Shown piece by piece: positions 47,062 through 57,882 of a DNA stretch of 64,000 bases. This DNA is from Letharia columbiana (Eukaryota; Ascomycota; Lecanoromycetes; Lecanorales; Parmeliaceae). The stretch covers positions 408,001 to 472,000 of the forward strand of contig NW_023501069.1 in NCBI RefSeq assembly GCF_014066305.1, read 5' to 3'. The notes beneath the pieces were generated by a model that saw only the letters and a list, made by a program, of their open reading frames with translations, ran no database searches and was not told where the DNA came from. The position numbers were made by a program, and so were the translations under genes. How positions within the stretch are numbered: position 1 is the first letter of the stretch; each line of letters begins with the position of its first letter.

Positions 47062-47970
47062 CTACTCCCTGCACAAATGGTGTACCTTCTCGCATGTTCC
47101 TGTTTCTGGAGATTCGTCTTCAAGAGTGCTGAACCGTTCTTCCCGGCGTCGGGTGACTGCCCAGTCCTCATCCGCCACAATCACCACCAATGTTTTCAAC
47201 GGCAAAAAGCGTAGCTGGTATGGTTCCCCGACTAAATGGAATGTTGAGCTCATAATCGCGCTATATTGAATAACTAAGTAGTCCGGGTCAGCGATGTCCA
47301 GGTTCAGGTTGATGCATAGGCTCTGGACAGTTCGTATGTAGATTGGAATGTGTCTGATGGCTATGTTCCATTCGTCGTGGTCGCTGCCGTGACGGAGCTG
47401 GATGCTGAGATGAAGGCTGCGAGTTGCAAAGCGTGGGTTGGCCGAGGACTTGAGAAGCGAGCTCGCGAAAAGCGGAAGAGCAGGTGGATTCCGGAAGGAA
47501 AATGTATTCGAGAAATAGAGAACGTCCTTGACTTCATGATAGATTTGGCGGCAAGTTTGTAGAATAGCAAGGCTAAAATTCTCCTGGCACTCGTGATGTC
47601 GACTACCATCTTGGCTCGATCTACTACGAAAACCATGGGTCTTATCGGGCTGCTCAAATGATCCCGGATGTGTTGCATAGAAGTGTTCCTGGGCTTTGTG
47701 TCTCAGATATTCGTGCGGAGCATAGAATGGTATCATTGGAACGCTTGCCTCGGTAGATGTGAATGAAATGACCACCAATAATATAACCAAAACTCATGTT
47801 TCTGACTGCCGAAGACGACTGGATGAGCGGCGATGATGCATTATGTTCAGTGCTGTCTTGGTATTAAGTCGTGTTGCGGTAGTGACACCTTTTGATAGCA
47901 TTTACATTTCTTGAGTTGCCGAGTTCAAAGACTCAATCTCTTTTGACAATTTTCCGTTGCGAATCTTCAT
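47062..47970 (-). pseudogene. Amplified-family copy D, frameshifted
   Basis: Exon 1 (47906-47970, MKIRNGKLSKEIESL, phase 2) and the start of exon 2 at 47852 (TEHNASSPL) match the family. The key RLPxE block is degraded to IQSSSAVRNMSFGYIIGG. The frame then changes within about 25 codons, after a SARISET segment, into the frame carrying AQEHFYATHPG, LQTCRQIYHEVKDVLY, VQSLCINLNLDI and LRFLPLKTLVVIVAD, ending at 47062. No intron bridges the break. The canonical C-terminal WTLxxKxxW block is absent. This is a decaying copy unless the break is an assembly error. Confidence 0.68.
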
Positions 47971-48409
47971 GATGATGCACCAACAGCTGTATGAACGCGT
48001 GTACAACCACTGGGAAAGTTGAATATGGGATCTGGGGTTACACTGGTCATAGGAGTGCTCTGTATTCAGGTGCCCCAAGGACTGTCCAAAGATATGATCC
48101 AGGGGAAACATTGAGGCAAGGGATTCGCGCTTACCTGTGTCGAAAAATCCTTTATGGAGATATCGAACATAGCGAGCTTCGGCATATAAATAATCAGCAA
48201 ACAGTTGGTGGGGATGGCAATAATAGCATGTAGATGGCTTGGCCCAACGAAGTATGCTTGTTGAACGTGCTGATTGTCCAGATGTATAGGGTAAATGACC
48301 CATGTATACCTCTGACCCTTGGAGTTTCCTTGCTCCGTGCAATGCTAATGGCAAACCCTCATTCCACCTTTTGTCTCCTCTGGAATACACCACGGTGATT
48401 CCCCAACTA

Positions 48410-49407
48410 TCAAGACCCATACTTCATTTCTTTGAAAGGATATTTGATCGAATCATCCTTCCTCAAGTGCATCTTCTTTCGCTTCTTTGTGACCTGGTGC
48501 TCGACAAAGACTTCCTTCACATGCTGCGCCATAAACTTCCGAATGAATCTTGGATCCCATAACTCGCTCGCCACACCGAGATCCTTGCAGCAGCGTCTAA
48601 GAGCTGTAGACTTGCATCCTTCGACTGCGGTGGGAATGCCTTCCGGCGAGAAGTAATCTTGCTCCCCGCGAGCGACGGATACGAGCCTGTAGAGAAGGTG
48701 ATCAGTAGAGTATCAAGCCAAATATCGGAAAAGATTGTGACAGTCGAACTGTACCTTCCTAGTGCAACGAGAGCGTACTCCCTTGTCACAGCCTTCGCTG
48801 TCACGATGGTCTCTCCTCTCGGCGCCAAGCCCCATCCTCCTGGCCCAAAAGCCTGATTCAAAATCCTTCTATATTTGATCTCGGGAAGGTATATGATGCC
48901 ATCCGGCTTGACCTCGATCTCATCTGGCTCTATAGGCGCAAGCAGCACCTTTGCGGCTTCAGGCGAGAAAGCTTCATTGGAGAGACCGTGGAACGAGCGC
49001 GTCCAATCGACTTGGCGAGCGCCTTCGTCTAGAAAAACGTTTTGGTCGTTGAGGCCGGAAGTCAGATCGCGTGTGTCGGGCAAAATTGATTCTGGAGGCT
49101 GAGGTTGTTGGGCATCGAGAGAGGTCGGTCTTGAGGCTGGCGAAGCTGCTTCTTGTTGGGCCCGGTAGACCCTCGTTGAAGTAAAAGCTCGTTTAGTTTC
49201 AGCCTGTCTTGTAGATCGTCGTGCAGCGTCTTCTCTACTAGAGTGGAGAGGATTTGAGGTTTCGCGTAGGGGGCTGGAGAAGTCTTGTGGGAGATGACGA
49301 GGTTTGCCTTTGCGCGGCAGTGCTGTCGTGAAGCTAACAGCAAAAGTACGCGACGTCCTTGAAATTTGTAGACACCAGGAAGCCCTCTGGAGGGTAATGG
49401 TAGCCAT
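48410..49407 (-). CDS. mgm101: Mitochondrial genome maintenance protein Mgm101
   Basis: Two exons (48755-49407, 48410-48686) sum to 930 nt, 309 aa. The N-terminal ~100 residues form an Arg/Ser-rich mitochondrial presequence and linker. The conserved Mgm101 core follows: [60 protein letters not shown], then across the intron [38 protein letters not shown] and [17 protein letters not shown]. It is a Rad52-like single-strand DNA annealing protein of mitochondrial nucleoids, needed for mtDNA recombination and repair. I preferred the Met at 49407 to one at 49482 because it directly precedes the presequence. It interrupts the amplified-family array. Confidence 0.95.
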
Positions 49408-50238
49408 GGAATTGGCTGTGTGGAAACAAAGGCAGGATTTTGAGGTTGGAGAAAGTCGAGCTTGAACCCTGTCTTGGCGCACGCCAGGCCTTTTTGGGAC
49501 GGGTGGCGAAATCTACAGAAATCTGATCACATGATGCGCTCTTGAACGCCGGCAGACACCATACTCCAACGGGTGTTCTGGTCTATTGATTGGGAAGAAA
49601 TGATTTTGTTATTATAAGTACAGCGGCTGTGGTTTCCGCCAGATACCGCCGATCTAATCATATCGAAGCCGGCAATTGCGAAGTCAGTCTTAAGCGTCCT
49701 TCGTCTCTGTCCTCTGATCGTTCCCCTGCCTCTTCCAGCATTCTCTGAAGATTTCCATCTATATGTATACAGACCGGATCAGCAAGCTTCTTCTAAATGG
49801 TTTCGTTGGCTAGATGATTGGAATCCTTTGATGAAAGGCTACTCGAGCAGCAGAAACTTACCTCCTTCCTGCAGGTCCTCCAGTCCTTTTTATCGAAGTA
49901 GCAGTCGTTCATCTTTGCTTGTTCAGCTTCAACAAGTCAGCCGCAAGGATAACGGGCATCGAGGGAGAGTCAGATTGCATCTGCTGTACCTGAGCAACCT
50001 GTGCTGAATATTCTCTTGTCCCTGACCGCCACAATCAGTGTTGGATCTTTGGAGCTTTGGAGCTTTGGATCTCTGGATTTTCGATATTTACCACTCATCT
50101 GGCTCGTCATCTTCTTCTAATCCCTGTGTCTCTTTGGTCTTTTCGGAGCTTGACATCGGATCTTCAAAGTACAGTGCTGCGGTTGAAGATTTGACTTTCA
50201 CGATCGGGAGAAAACCTTGGCTCAGTGATATCCGAAAT
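49408..50238. other. Divergent intergenic region between mgm101 and bpl1
   Basis: 830 bp with no gene. It should contain the promoters and 5' leaders of both divergent genes. A short repeat of 'ggatctttgga/gctttgga' units occurs near 50043-50075. Confidence 0.5.
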
Positions 50239-52466
50239 ATGGCAACCAAACGGATGAACGTACTTGTCTATTCAGGTAAGATGCTGAACCGCTAACCATC
50301 GTCCATCGTTCTCATGTTATTAAGCTTACGGGTCCGTTCAGGTAATGGATGCACTCTAGAAGCTGTTCGACATTGCGTCTACAGTCTTCGGCGCCTTCTC
50401 TCACCCAACTATGCTGTCATATCTGTTGATGGAAATGCTATTATCAAGGAGCCCTGGACAGCTTCATGTGCTCTGCTTGTCTTTCCTGGAGGTGCAGACC
50501 TAGGCTACTGTCGCACTCTAAATGGAGAGGGCAACCGTAGGATTAGCCAGTACGTCGAGAGAGGCGGCTCGTACATGGGGTTTTGCGCTGGTGCCTACTA
50601 CGGGAGCAAAAGATGCGAATTCGAAGAAGGCAACCAAAAACTCGAAGTCGTGGGGGACCGTGAACTTGCATTCTATCCAGGAACCTGTAGAGGACTTGCA
50701 TTTCCTGGCTTTGTCTACCACAGCGAAGAGGGCGCTAGAGCCGTTGAGCTCAAAGCATCGAAGACTGGACTGACTAAAGGGTCTTTGCCAGATGTTTTCA
50801 GATCATACTACAACGGAGGTGGTGTCTTCGTTGATGCTCCAAAATTCCTAGAAAAAGGCGTCGAGGTCCTAGCGAGCTACACCCAGGAACTGAAGGTTGA
50901 TCCGGGCGAAGGTACTGCGGCTGTAGTGTACTGTAAGGTCGGCGATGGAGCTGCCGTACTTACATCTCCTCATCCAGAGTAAGCTACGGAAGTGGCAAGC
51001 ACATTCCTTATGCTTACTTCTTACAAGATTTGCTGCCGTCAACCTGGATCGCGATTCGGACATAGGTGGCTACGCTAAGATCGTGGAGGAGTTGGCTGAA
51101 CATGACAAACAAAGGACGGATTTCTTGAAAGCTTGTTTGCTGAAGCTTGGTCTGAAAGTCAGCCAGGAGACCACCTCGGTACCTTCCCTTTCCCGACTCC
51201 ATTTGTCTTCAGTGCTTCCAAATGGGACTTCAGACATAATGGCTGGTTTGCAAGAGATTGTGTCTATCGTAGATGACGAAGAGTACATCAAAGATGAGAA
51301 TGACACCTTCCATTTGGAGAAGCCCTCTGCATGGTCACTCGGCTCCCTAGCCAAGGCTCTGACTGGTGAAAAGAGTGAGAAGACTGACGATGGTGATGAT
51401 GACGAGGATAGAATTATCGACTATAACACCGTCGTCAAGCGTCTAGTCGTGCACGAAAAGGAGCCTCCACCAAGCAAGGAGACCCCATACTTCAATCACG
51501 ATGCCTTCTACGCAAACTTGAAACACTATGAAAGCAAGACCCAAGAAGCCAAGGATAGGTTTGGGAACAGTATATTATATGGGGAAGTGGTCACAAGCAC
51601 CAACACCATGCTTGAGAAGTACAACAATCTCTCTGCTGCAATGAACGTAATTCGGAGCTAAAAAAAAACAGAAACACTGAGATACTTCGACGACTTCCAG
51701 CTGGCTTTACTGCGACCGCTACCGTCCAAGTGGCTGGACGAGGTCGTGGCTCCAACGTATGGGTCTCGCCTGCTGGGTCACTCATGTTCTCCACCGTCGT
51801 TCGCCATCCAGTCTCTTTGACTTCCCACGCCCCAGTCGTCTTTCTGCAATATCTTGCGGCATTGGCCATAGTGGAGGGCATCAAGGCGTATGATGTTGGC
51901 TACAAGGACATGCAGGTCAAATTGAAATGGCCTAATGACATCTGTGAGTGTTTGTCTTCATCTCTGGCCAGCATCTCATACTAATAGAACCAGATGCCAT
52001 TGATCCCTTATCCAATAATCTTGTCAAGATAGGCGGGATCTTGGTCAATTCTCACTACGATTCCTCCGAGTTTCTCTCAGTCATAGGTATCGGCCTCAAC
52101 ACCACTAACGCCGCCCCCACCACCTCACTCAACGCTCTCAAGCCTCCCTCGCCCTTCACGCTCGAGAAGCTCCTTGCCCGTATCCTCACCACCTTCTCGG
52201 GGCTGTACAGCAAATTTGTTCAAACCGGCTTCGACAAGTCTTTTGAGCAAATGTACTACAAGCATTGGCTGCACACAGATCAGATCGTGACGCTTGAGGC
52301 CGAAGGAGGTGTCAGAGCTCGGATCAAGGGCATAACGAGGGACTGGGGGTTGCTACTTGCGGAAGAATTAGGCTGGGAGGATCGAGCTACCGGGAAGATA
52401 TGGACGTTGCAGAGTGACAGCAATAGCTTTGACTTCTTCAAAGGGCTGGTAAAGCGTAAGGTTTAA
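50239..52466 (+). CDS. bpl1: Biotin-protein ligase (holocarboxylase synthetase)
   Basis: Five exons (50239-50275, 50342-50978, 51028-51618, 51672-51943, 51994-52466) sum to 2010 nt, 669 aa. The N-terminal ~230 residues are the glutamine-amidotransferase-like domain of fungal ligases (LVYSGNGCT, LLVFPGGADLGYCRTL, GGSYMGFCAGAYYG). A linker follows, and the catalytic domain has STNTMLEKN, the biotin-loop motif AGRGRGSNVWVSPAGSL, LKWPNDIY and KIGGILVNS, then the C-terminal SH3-like part (RIKGITRDWGLLLAEE). It attaches biotin to acetyl-CoA and pyruvate carboxylases via biotinyl-AMP. The third intron's acceptor is preceded by a poly-A tract instead of pyrimidines. This acceptor was fixed because it restores the STNTMLEKN-to-LRRLP continuity. 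Confidence 0.95.
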
Positions 52467-52886
52467 TGTTGGGAGCTGGAGATCCAGTAGAATACGTCCC
52501 GGTGGTTCTGCTTTATTCTCACCCGATACCTCCTTCGTGACTGCCCTGGAATCTAATGTTAAATACCCAGCCGGCTTCTTCATTGTACTCAACGCGGAGC
52601 TTTTCTTCGGACAAGCCATCAGCAGGCAAGGTCTTCTTGAAACAGCTTTGTGGCTTGGAGGCTTTTTTTTTTGAAAAAGTAGGGTAGGACCACTTCGATT
52701 TCCTTGGCCCAATAACACTTCAATAAATCAACAATCGCCCCACCGACCCATCACATCGAACCAATCACGCTACCAGTCGCAATGGTGCCGACACGTTCGG
52801 CAGGTCGCTTGACAAAGGTTGCATCAGTGTCAAAGAAGAAGAAATCCTCAACGCGCTCAAGATCCAGGAACCAGTCGAGAGGCAAG
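52467..52886. other. Spacer upstream of copy E
   Basis: 420 bp. The last 105 bases are open in frame with copy E from an ATG at 52782 and would add a Lys/Arg/Ser-rich leader (SKKKKSSTRSRSRNQ) ahead of the canonical MKLR start. An A/T homopolymer lies near 52663-52672. No separate gene. Confidence 0.45.
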
Positions 52887-53864
52887 ATGAAGCTACGCAG
52901 TCATAGAAAGATCAAGAACGCAGGGCCCAATCTGGAGACAACCGCTGCCATGTATTTACTGGGTCTGAACCTTGTGGAGACCACGCTGACGAGAGTAGTA
53001 CCACCGCCAATTCACTGACGCCACTTCTCAGGCTTCCGCAGGAAATGAAAAACCGCATCTATGGGCTCGTTCTTGGCGGCAACTTGCTGCACATCAAGCG
53101 AGACCTAATAAAATTCAAACGCGACGTCGTCCACTCAACCAAAGGAGATATCAAGGAGCGGCGCTTCACCCATCAGATCTGCTGCTCGCAAACTTCCGAG
53201 GAGGACGCTCAGCATCGCTTCGATGCCGAAGATGGCAGCAGCTTATACGTCAAGGGCATCGAACTGCGCCACTCGGGTTGCGGTCCTTCCAAGCGCAAGG
53301 GCAGCGCTTACACTCCCCCTCAGGATGGACGTCAACCTGCTTCATGCCTGCCGCCAAATCTACAACGAAGCGCGGTTCATGCCCTACTCCACCAACACGT
53401 TCTCTTTCCACACGCCCCGCAATCTTCGAACCTTTATACACCTGCTCGTTCAATGCGGCGTGAACTTCAATACAGCGTTTCGCAGCCTGCACGTCGACAT
53501 AGCTCACATCAATCACGATCTTCACGGATGGGGTCAAGCGTTCAACGCCGTCACGCAACACATGACACTACTCGAGAAAGTCTATATCAATGTGGATCAG
53601 CGACCCAACTGGTCTATTTGCGCCGACGCTGAGCAGAAGGAAGCAGCAATGAGGCCGGTGTTGGACTGCCTTGCGATTCTTGGGAAGACGCCGGCTAAGT
53701 CCACGATGATCGTTGTGAGCGACCGTCACCTTTCAAGAATGTCAGATGCAAATCTCGCGGGGGCTTCCACTGCTTGGATCTCGTGTCGCTGGACTGTGGA
53801 GGAGAAGAAAATGTGGGTCGAGGAGGTGAAACTGGCGATTCAAGACACGCAGTTCTTCGGTTGA
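52887..53864 (+). pseudogene. Amplified-family copy E, frameshifted
   Basis: Exon 1 (52887-52951, MKLRSHRKIKNAGPN, phase 2) and exon 2 from 52999 (SLTPLLRLPQEMKNRIYGLVLGGNLLHI) are canonical and run through TSEEDAQHRFDAEDG and ELRHSGCG. Near 53300-53325 the frame must change. The continuation LLHACRQIYNEARFMPYSTNTFSF, LEKVYINVDQRPNW and CRWTVEEKKMWVEE lies in another frame and ends at 53864. No intron fits the break. All conserved blocks on both sides are otherwise well preserved, so the lesion is recent or an assembly indel. Confidence 0.7.
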
Positions 53865-54471
53865 AAGGGAGGGAGTGACAGCGAGGGACCAAGTTGAATG
53901 AGATGTTGAATCAAATAGGTTCGAGATCGTTAATCTTGATTGCTGCTGTGTTACTATGGAGAGAGCATGGTACAGAGAAGAAGGTCACTAGGAAGAAGTG
54001 TAAGGCATTCTATAGAAACGGAAGATTTCGTTCGCAACTATCAGACTTGGTGCAAGAATCTAAGAGCTTTCAAGCTCTTGACCAGCCGTAAAGTCCAATT
54101 GTTGAAGTATCGTACTAGAGCCACCTCGCCCCGCGAAAATAAATTACCTAATATCCGCCTCTCGGTTTTTTCCCGTCTTCCATCTTCTACGGACAAGATC
54201 AATCTAGATAACAGGCTGCACCTTCCTCCCTACAACGTCCTGCTACACTCGTCGACTTTACTACTATCGTCAGCGAAGTTCTCTGCGAGAACTTCTCTTC
54301 ACCTACGACTTCCCTCATCGGCTTGACCCCTTCATAGACAACGCCGTGGTCATCCACACGACCGATCAGGCTCGTTGCCCTACCACGGTCGTGCCTGTCC
54401 ACATTGCCGCCCTCGACTCTGCACGTCTTCGATGAGCTCTAGCTTCCAGGACTTACGCCGTAGTGGTTAGG
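53865..54471. other. Intergenic region between copies E and F
   Basis: About 600 bp with no coding signal that I would defend. Confidence 0.45.
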
Positions 54472-55489
54472 ATGGAGCCGGACGACTCGGACACGTCTCG
54501 TCAGTGGAAATTCCCGGCTGAAATAAACCCGCTCACTCAAGAAGTGTCAGTCAGGACTCTGGACTAGATCTATGAGTTGTGATCTCAGGCTGACATTCTC
54601 TATCGTCAGCACTGCAAAGAACGCTAGTTCCTGCCTTCTTCGTTTACCGCAAGAACTTAAAAACCGAATTTACGGACTGGTCTTGGGGGGCCAGTTCATT
54701 CACGTGCAAAGAAAACGAAAGGAGAATAAATTCTTTCACCGTCTTTGCCAAGCGAAGATTTCCGAGAAGGAAGCCCATGAAACATTCGCCGCGTCAAAGG
54801 GACTATGGTTCTCGGAAGACATTAGAGATAGACACCACGCCTGTTACGATGTCAGCATGATCCGGCAGGACTGCTTTCGATGTCCAAGTCATTTTGACCC
54901 CCCGACTGAACCTTATGCTGTGCTTAGCCTTGCCCTCCTACGTTGCTGCCGGCAGACATACCAAGAGGCGCGTTCGATTACCTTCTCAGCCAACACCTGG
55001 TCATTCACATGTCCCTGGGACTTTCTGTCTTTCTGCCTTTTCAGCATGAACTCACGAGTACCATTCATAAGAAAGCTTGCTATTCGCCGTTTACATTTGG
55101 ATCTTTCTATTTTGATAAAGGCAGCGGAAGAAGGTTGGAACGCGGCGTTTGATGCAATTGCTGAGAATCTCAAATGTCTGCAACATGTCTTTATTGATAT
55201 AGAACAACGGCCTTTTGAGGACGACCATCTCAAGGAGTGGCAATTCCGAGAGCCGGCAGAAAGCTCTTTCTTGGGGAGTCTACGAAGACTGAGAGACTTA
55301 AGATTGAGGACCGTGACGGTGACCATCTCTGATCATCACATTTGGCACCCAGGTATGATAAACTTGACAACCGAGGATGGGAGCAAGTACCGATGGACGA
55401 TGGCGCAAAAGCAGAAGTGGGCAGGGTATATCAGAAGATACTTGCTTCGTCAAGAAGAGCAAGAACCTGTGACTGAAAAGGGTGCTTGA
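54472..55489 (+). CDS. Amplified-family protein, cluster copy F, intact
   Basis: Exons 54472-54545 (MEPDDSDTSRQWKFP, 74 nt, phase 2) and 54610-55489 sum to 954 nt, 317 aa. The first exon has lost the MKLR opening, but the intron position and phase are as in the others. Exon 2 opens TAKNASSCLLRLPQELKNRIYGLVLGGQFIHV, then CQAKISEKEAHETF, LLRCCRQTYQEARSITFSANTWSF, LQHVFIDIEQRPF, LRLRTVTVTISDHH and YRWTMAQKQKWAGYIRRYLL. It is closest by eye to copy E around the RLPQE and GLVLGG blocks. Function unknown. Confidence 0.82.
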
Positions 55490-55999
55490 CCCCCGGGAGA
55501 GGTCAGGAGGCTTGTGCTTGGCTTGTGCTTGGCTGGGAAAAGTGCTGTTCGAACGATAGTTATGTAGATGGTCTGACATTAGATCCCACAGTTGCTAGGG
55601 CTATCTCAAGGAGAGAGGTATAGCACAGCTCCGTCAGCTGAGAAGGAGGAGTTGCGGCTGGCTTGTACTATCTCTTTGTTCATCAAGACATATCAAGTTC
55701 CCGTGCTTATTTGCTCAAGTCTAAGGAGTGGACTACACAGATGTATCCGCGACTGCCATACAGATAGCCAACCAGATCCATCATCGTTTACAACCTCCTC
55801 GCCGGTTCAATAAGCATCATCGTAGGTCAGAGCAGGCTGATCACTGGCACGGTCTTCCTCCCCTTCATTCACAGCCTGCTCAACGACTGCATCCTCTTAA
55901 TACATGGCTTTTTGCAGATGGCTTATTATCATCCGTGACCAAGCCTATCCCCAGTCTTGCTCATACCCAGCATGGCGCCGACCCATACCTCTACATTCT
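55490..55999. other. Region between copies F and G
   Basis: No intact gene. The 5' half of decayed copy G may lie here, but I cannot recognise the RLPxE block. Confidence 0.4.
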
Positions 56000-56772
56000 G
56001 GCCGTCGCCTGGGACCAGAGCAAACAGCGGCAACGCGCCGCACGCTCAAGCCCATCTTTGACCCTGCCCACCTCCAGCTCCCCGATCATGTTCCCCTCCG
56101 TCCATCTCGCCCAAGTCCTTCCGTGCCGTCTCCGGGCGCATCTCTTGGAGGCACACGCTGGAATTCCCGCCTCCTTGCGCACTGTGCCGCCAGAATCTAC
56201 GACGGGGGCAAAACGCTTCTGCTACACCGCCCACATCTTCTCTTTCGACGACTGGATCGTTTTCGGTGAAAGGTGTCACAAACAGCGAAGCCGGGTGTCA
56301 CGTTTCCGTCTTCGTATCCGGAGCGGGGACCAATGGTGACGGTCCTTCGACCCGTGAAGCATTGCAGAGCTATTTTTCCGGCAAGCTGACAGGCGTGCAA
56401 TGCATCCAGATCGACTTGGAACGGCTCCACTTCGCCACTTCTCGCAGGTACGACCGGGGAGCTGAGGAGGCCGGTCACCTAACGCGACAGCTACTCTGCT
56501 TCGCAGGAAATATTCTGAAGGCCGCAGCGATCGTTCGTCTCGGATGCACGCTTCTGCAACTTCGACGATCCGGAAACCGCGCAGTGTCCCTGGCTGGGAC
56601 GATGTTCGATCGCAGGGACTCAGCAGGGTGGACCGTGGCGCAGAAGCAGGAGTGTTTTCAATTCCTTCAGAACGCTCTACTTCAGCACAGAGGCGAAGGA
56701 GTAGATATCGAAGGAGATACGGGCGGCGCGAGACAATTTGGGATCTGGTGGGATGGGAATGGGGCGTGTTGA
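56000..56772 (+). pseudogene. Amplified-family copy G, heavily decayed
   Basis: Three blocks of the family survive in different frames. LLAHCAARIYDGGKTLLLHR (near 56170-56230) matches the CRQIYNEA...STNTF region. TGVQCIQIDLERLHF (near 56390-56435) matches the LQxISIDxxxxxF strand. GWTVAQKQECFQFLQNALL (near 56630-56690) matches the C-terminal WTxxxKxxW region. The copy is noticeably more GC-rich than its relatives. Order and orientation agree with copies E and F, so this is best read as the third member of the plus-strand array, now non-functional. Confidence 0.55.
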
Positions 56773-56939
56773 ACACAGACCGTCTTGGCGTGCAGATGGA
56801 GGAAAATCCTCGTCAGAACAGCATATCTGCTCTTTGACATGGGAACATAATTTCCACAACCGAGGGGCCGCATCTTACATGGAATAGACGAGCAATGAGA
56901 CTCTTCCCGTGGCTGACTCGGTTTCAGATAGGCGAACAC

Positions 56940-57386
56940 AGCCATTTCATTAGCATGCCTAGAGTCTATCCATCCATCCTTGCAACCGATTCAATCACAG
57001 AAGCCAAAGGCGCGGATATCTTTTTCGAGCAAGCTGGACCGCACACACTGGCGAAGAGCTTCGGCCTGCGTCGAACGGGGAGGTACGATTTCTGCCATCG
57101 GTGATCTCAGTGGAGAGCGGGATGACGCCGATAGGAGAATCGACACGAATGTGCTCGTCGTTGCGACGGGATGGCACACCCGAGGGCATTGGGAACGGGG
57201 CCGAAAGATCGCTTGGAGGAAGCTGTGGAACTTTACCAGCAGAAGGGGTTTCACCCGATTGTTGATCAAGTTTTTTTACTCGAGACCAGGCGGAATGAGG
57301 CTTTGGGATGTGTAGCCGCAGGTGGTTGGTTTTGGCAAGGGTGGGGTGGAAGTCGGCTGGGAGCTATACGGCACGTAAGTCGGTAG
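56940..57386 (+). pseudogene. Relic of a zinc-type (MDR) alcohol dehydrogenase C-terminal half
   Basis: Pieces of the cofactor domain are spread over three frames. KGADIFFEQAGPHTLAKSF is the 'GxDxVFExxG' region. GGTISAIGDLSGE is the following strand and turn. TNTNVL-like DTNVL comes next, and finally GPKDRLEEAVELYQQKGFHPIVDQVF corresponds to the conserved C-terminal helix and 'P(V/I)VDxxF' block. The N-terminal catalytic domain is absent. The order of blocks is collinear with medium-chain dehydrogenases, which argues against chance. No splice solution joins all the frames. Confidence 0.55.
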
Positions 57387-57882
57387 GTAACCTGATTTTC
57401 TCGGTACCACTGCGGTGACGCTTGTTACTCACGCATCGATGAGAATGGTGATGAATGCCATCAACGGAGGGATCAGGTCATCACAGCTCAGTGTCAAGTA
57501 GCAGGGTCATTTAACGAGGTCTACAGTATACTGAACAGCACTGTCACTGACACTATTTTCTAGCTAGAAAGAAGATAACGTATCTTCAGAAGATTGAAAG
57601 ATTCTCTTGCCACGACATTCAATGATTTCGTTAGAGCGGCGACAGAGCTGTCGTACGATATATTCGATTCGCGGCAGTAGGGTGGGAGTACTTTTAGATT
57701 GTAACCCGTTGTCGGCACGATTAAACTGTTCCAATCCAAACCGAAGTTCTCGCAGATGGGATTGCACACTTCATGATGCTCAGGTTCCATACATAGTCAG
57801 ATACCTCAAGCCTGTCCTTTGATCTCGACGTCGTTTGTTTCCTGATCTGCAGCTTCGGCGCCGGCCTCATGTATACGCTGTG
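57387..57882. other. Intergenic region, nothing recognised
   Basis: About 500 bp between the dehydrogenase relic and the 3' end of the alpha/beta hydrolase gene; no coding signal. Confidence 0.45.

Noticed and set aside
47062..47790. Treating copy D as an intact 242-aa gene starting at 47790
   Set aside because: That start lies in the wrong frame for the preceding family blocks and the protein would lack the conserved first exon and core; a frameshifted copy explains the data better.
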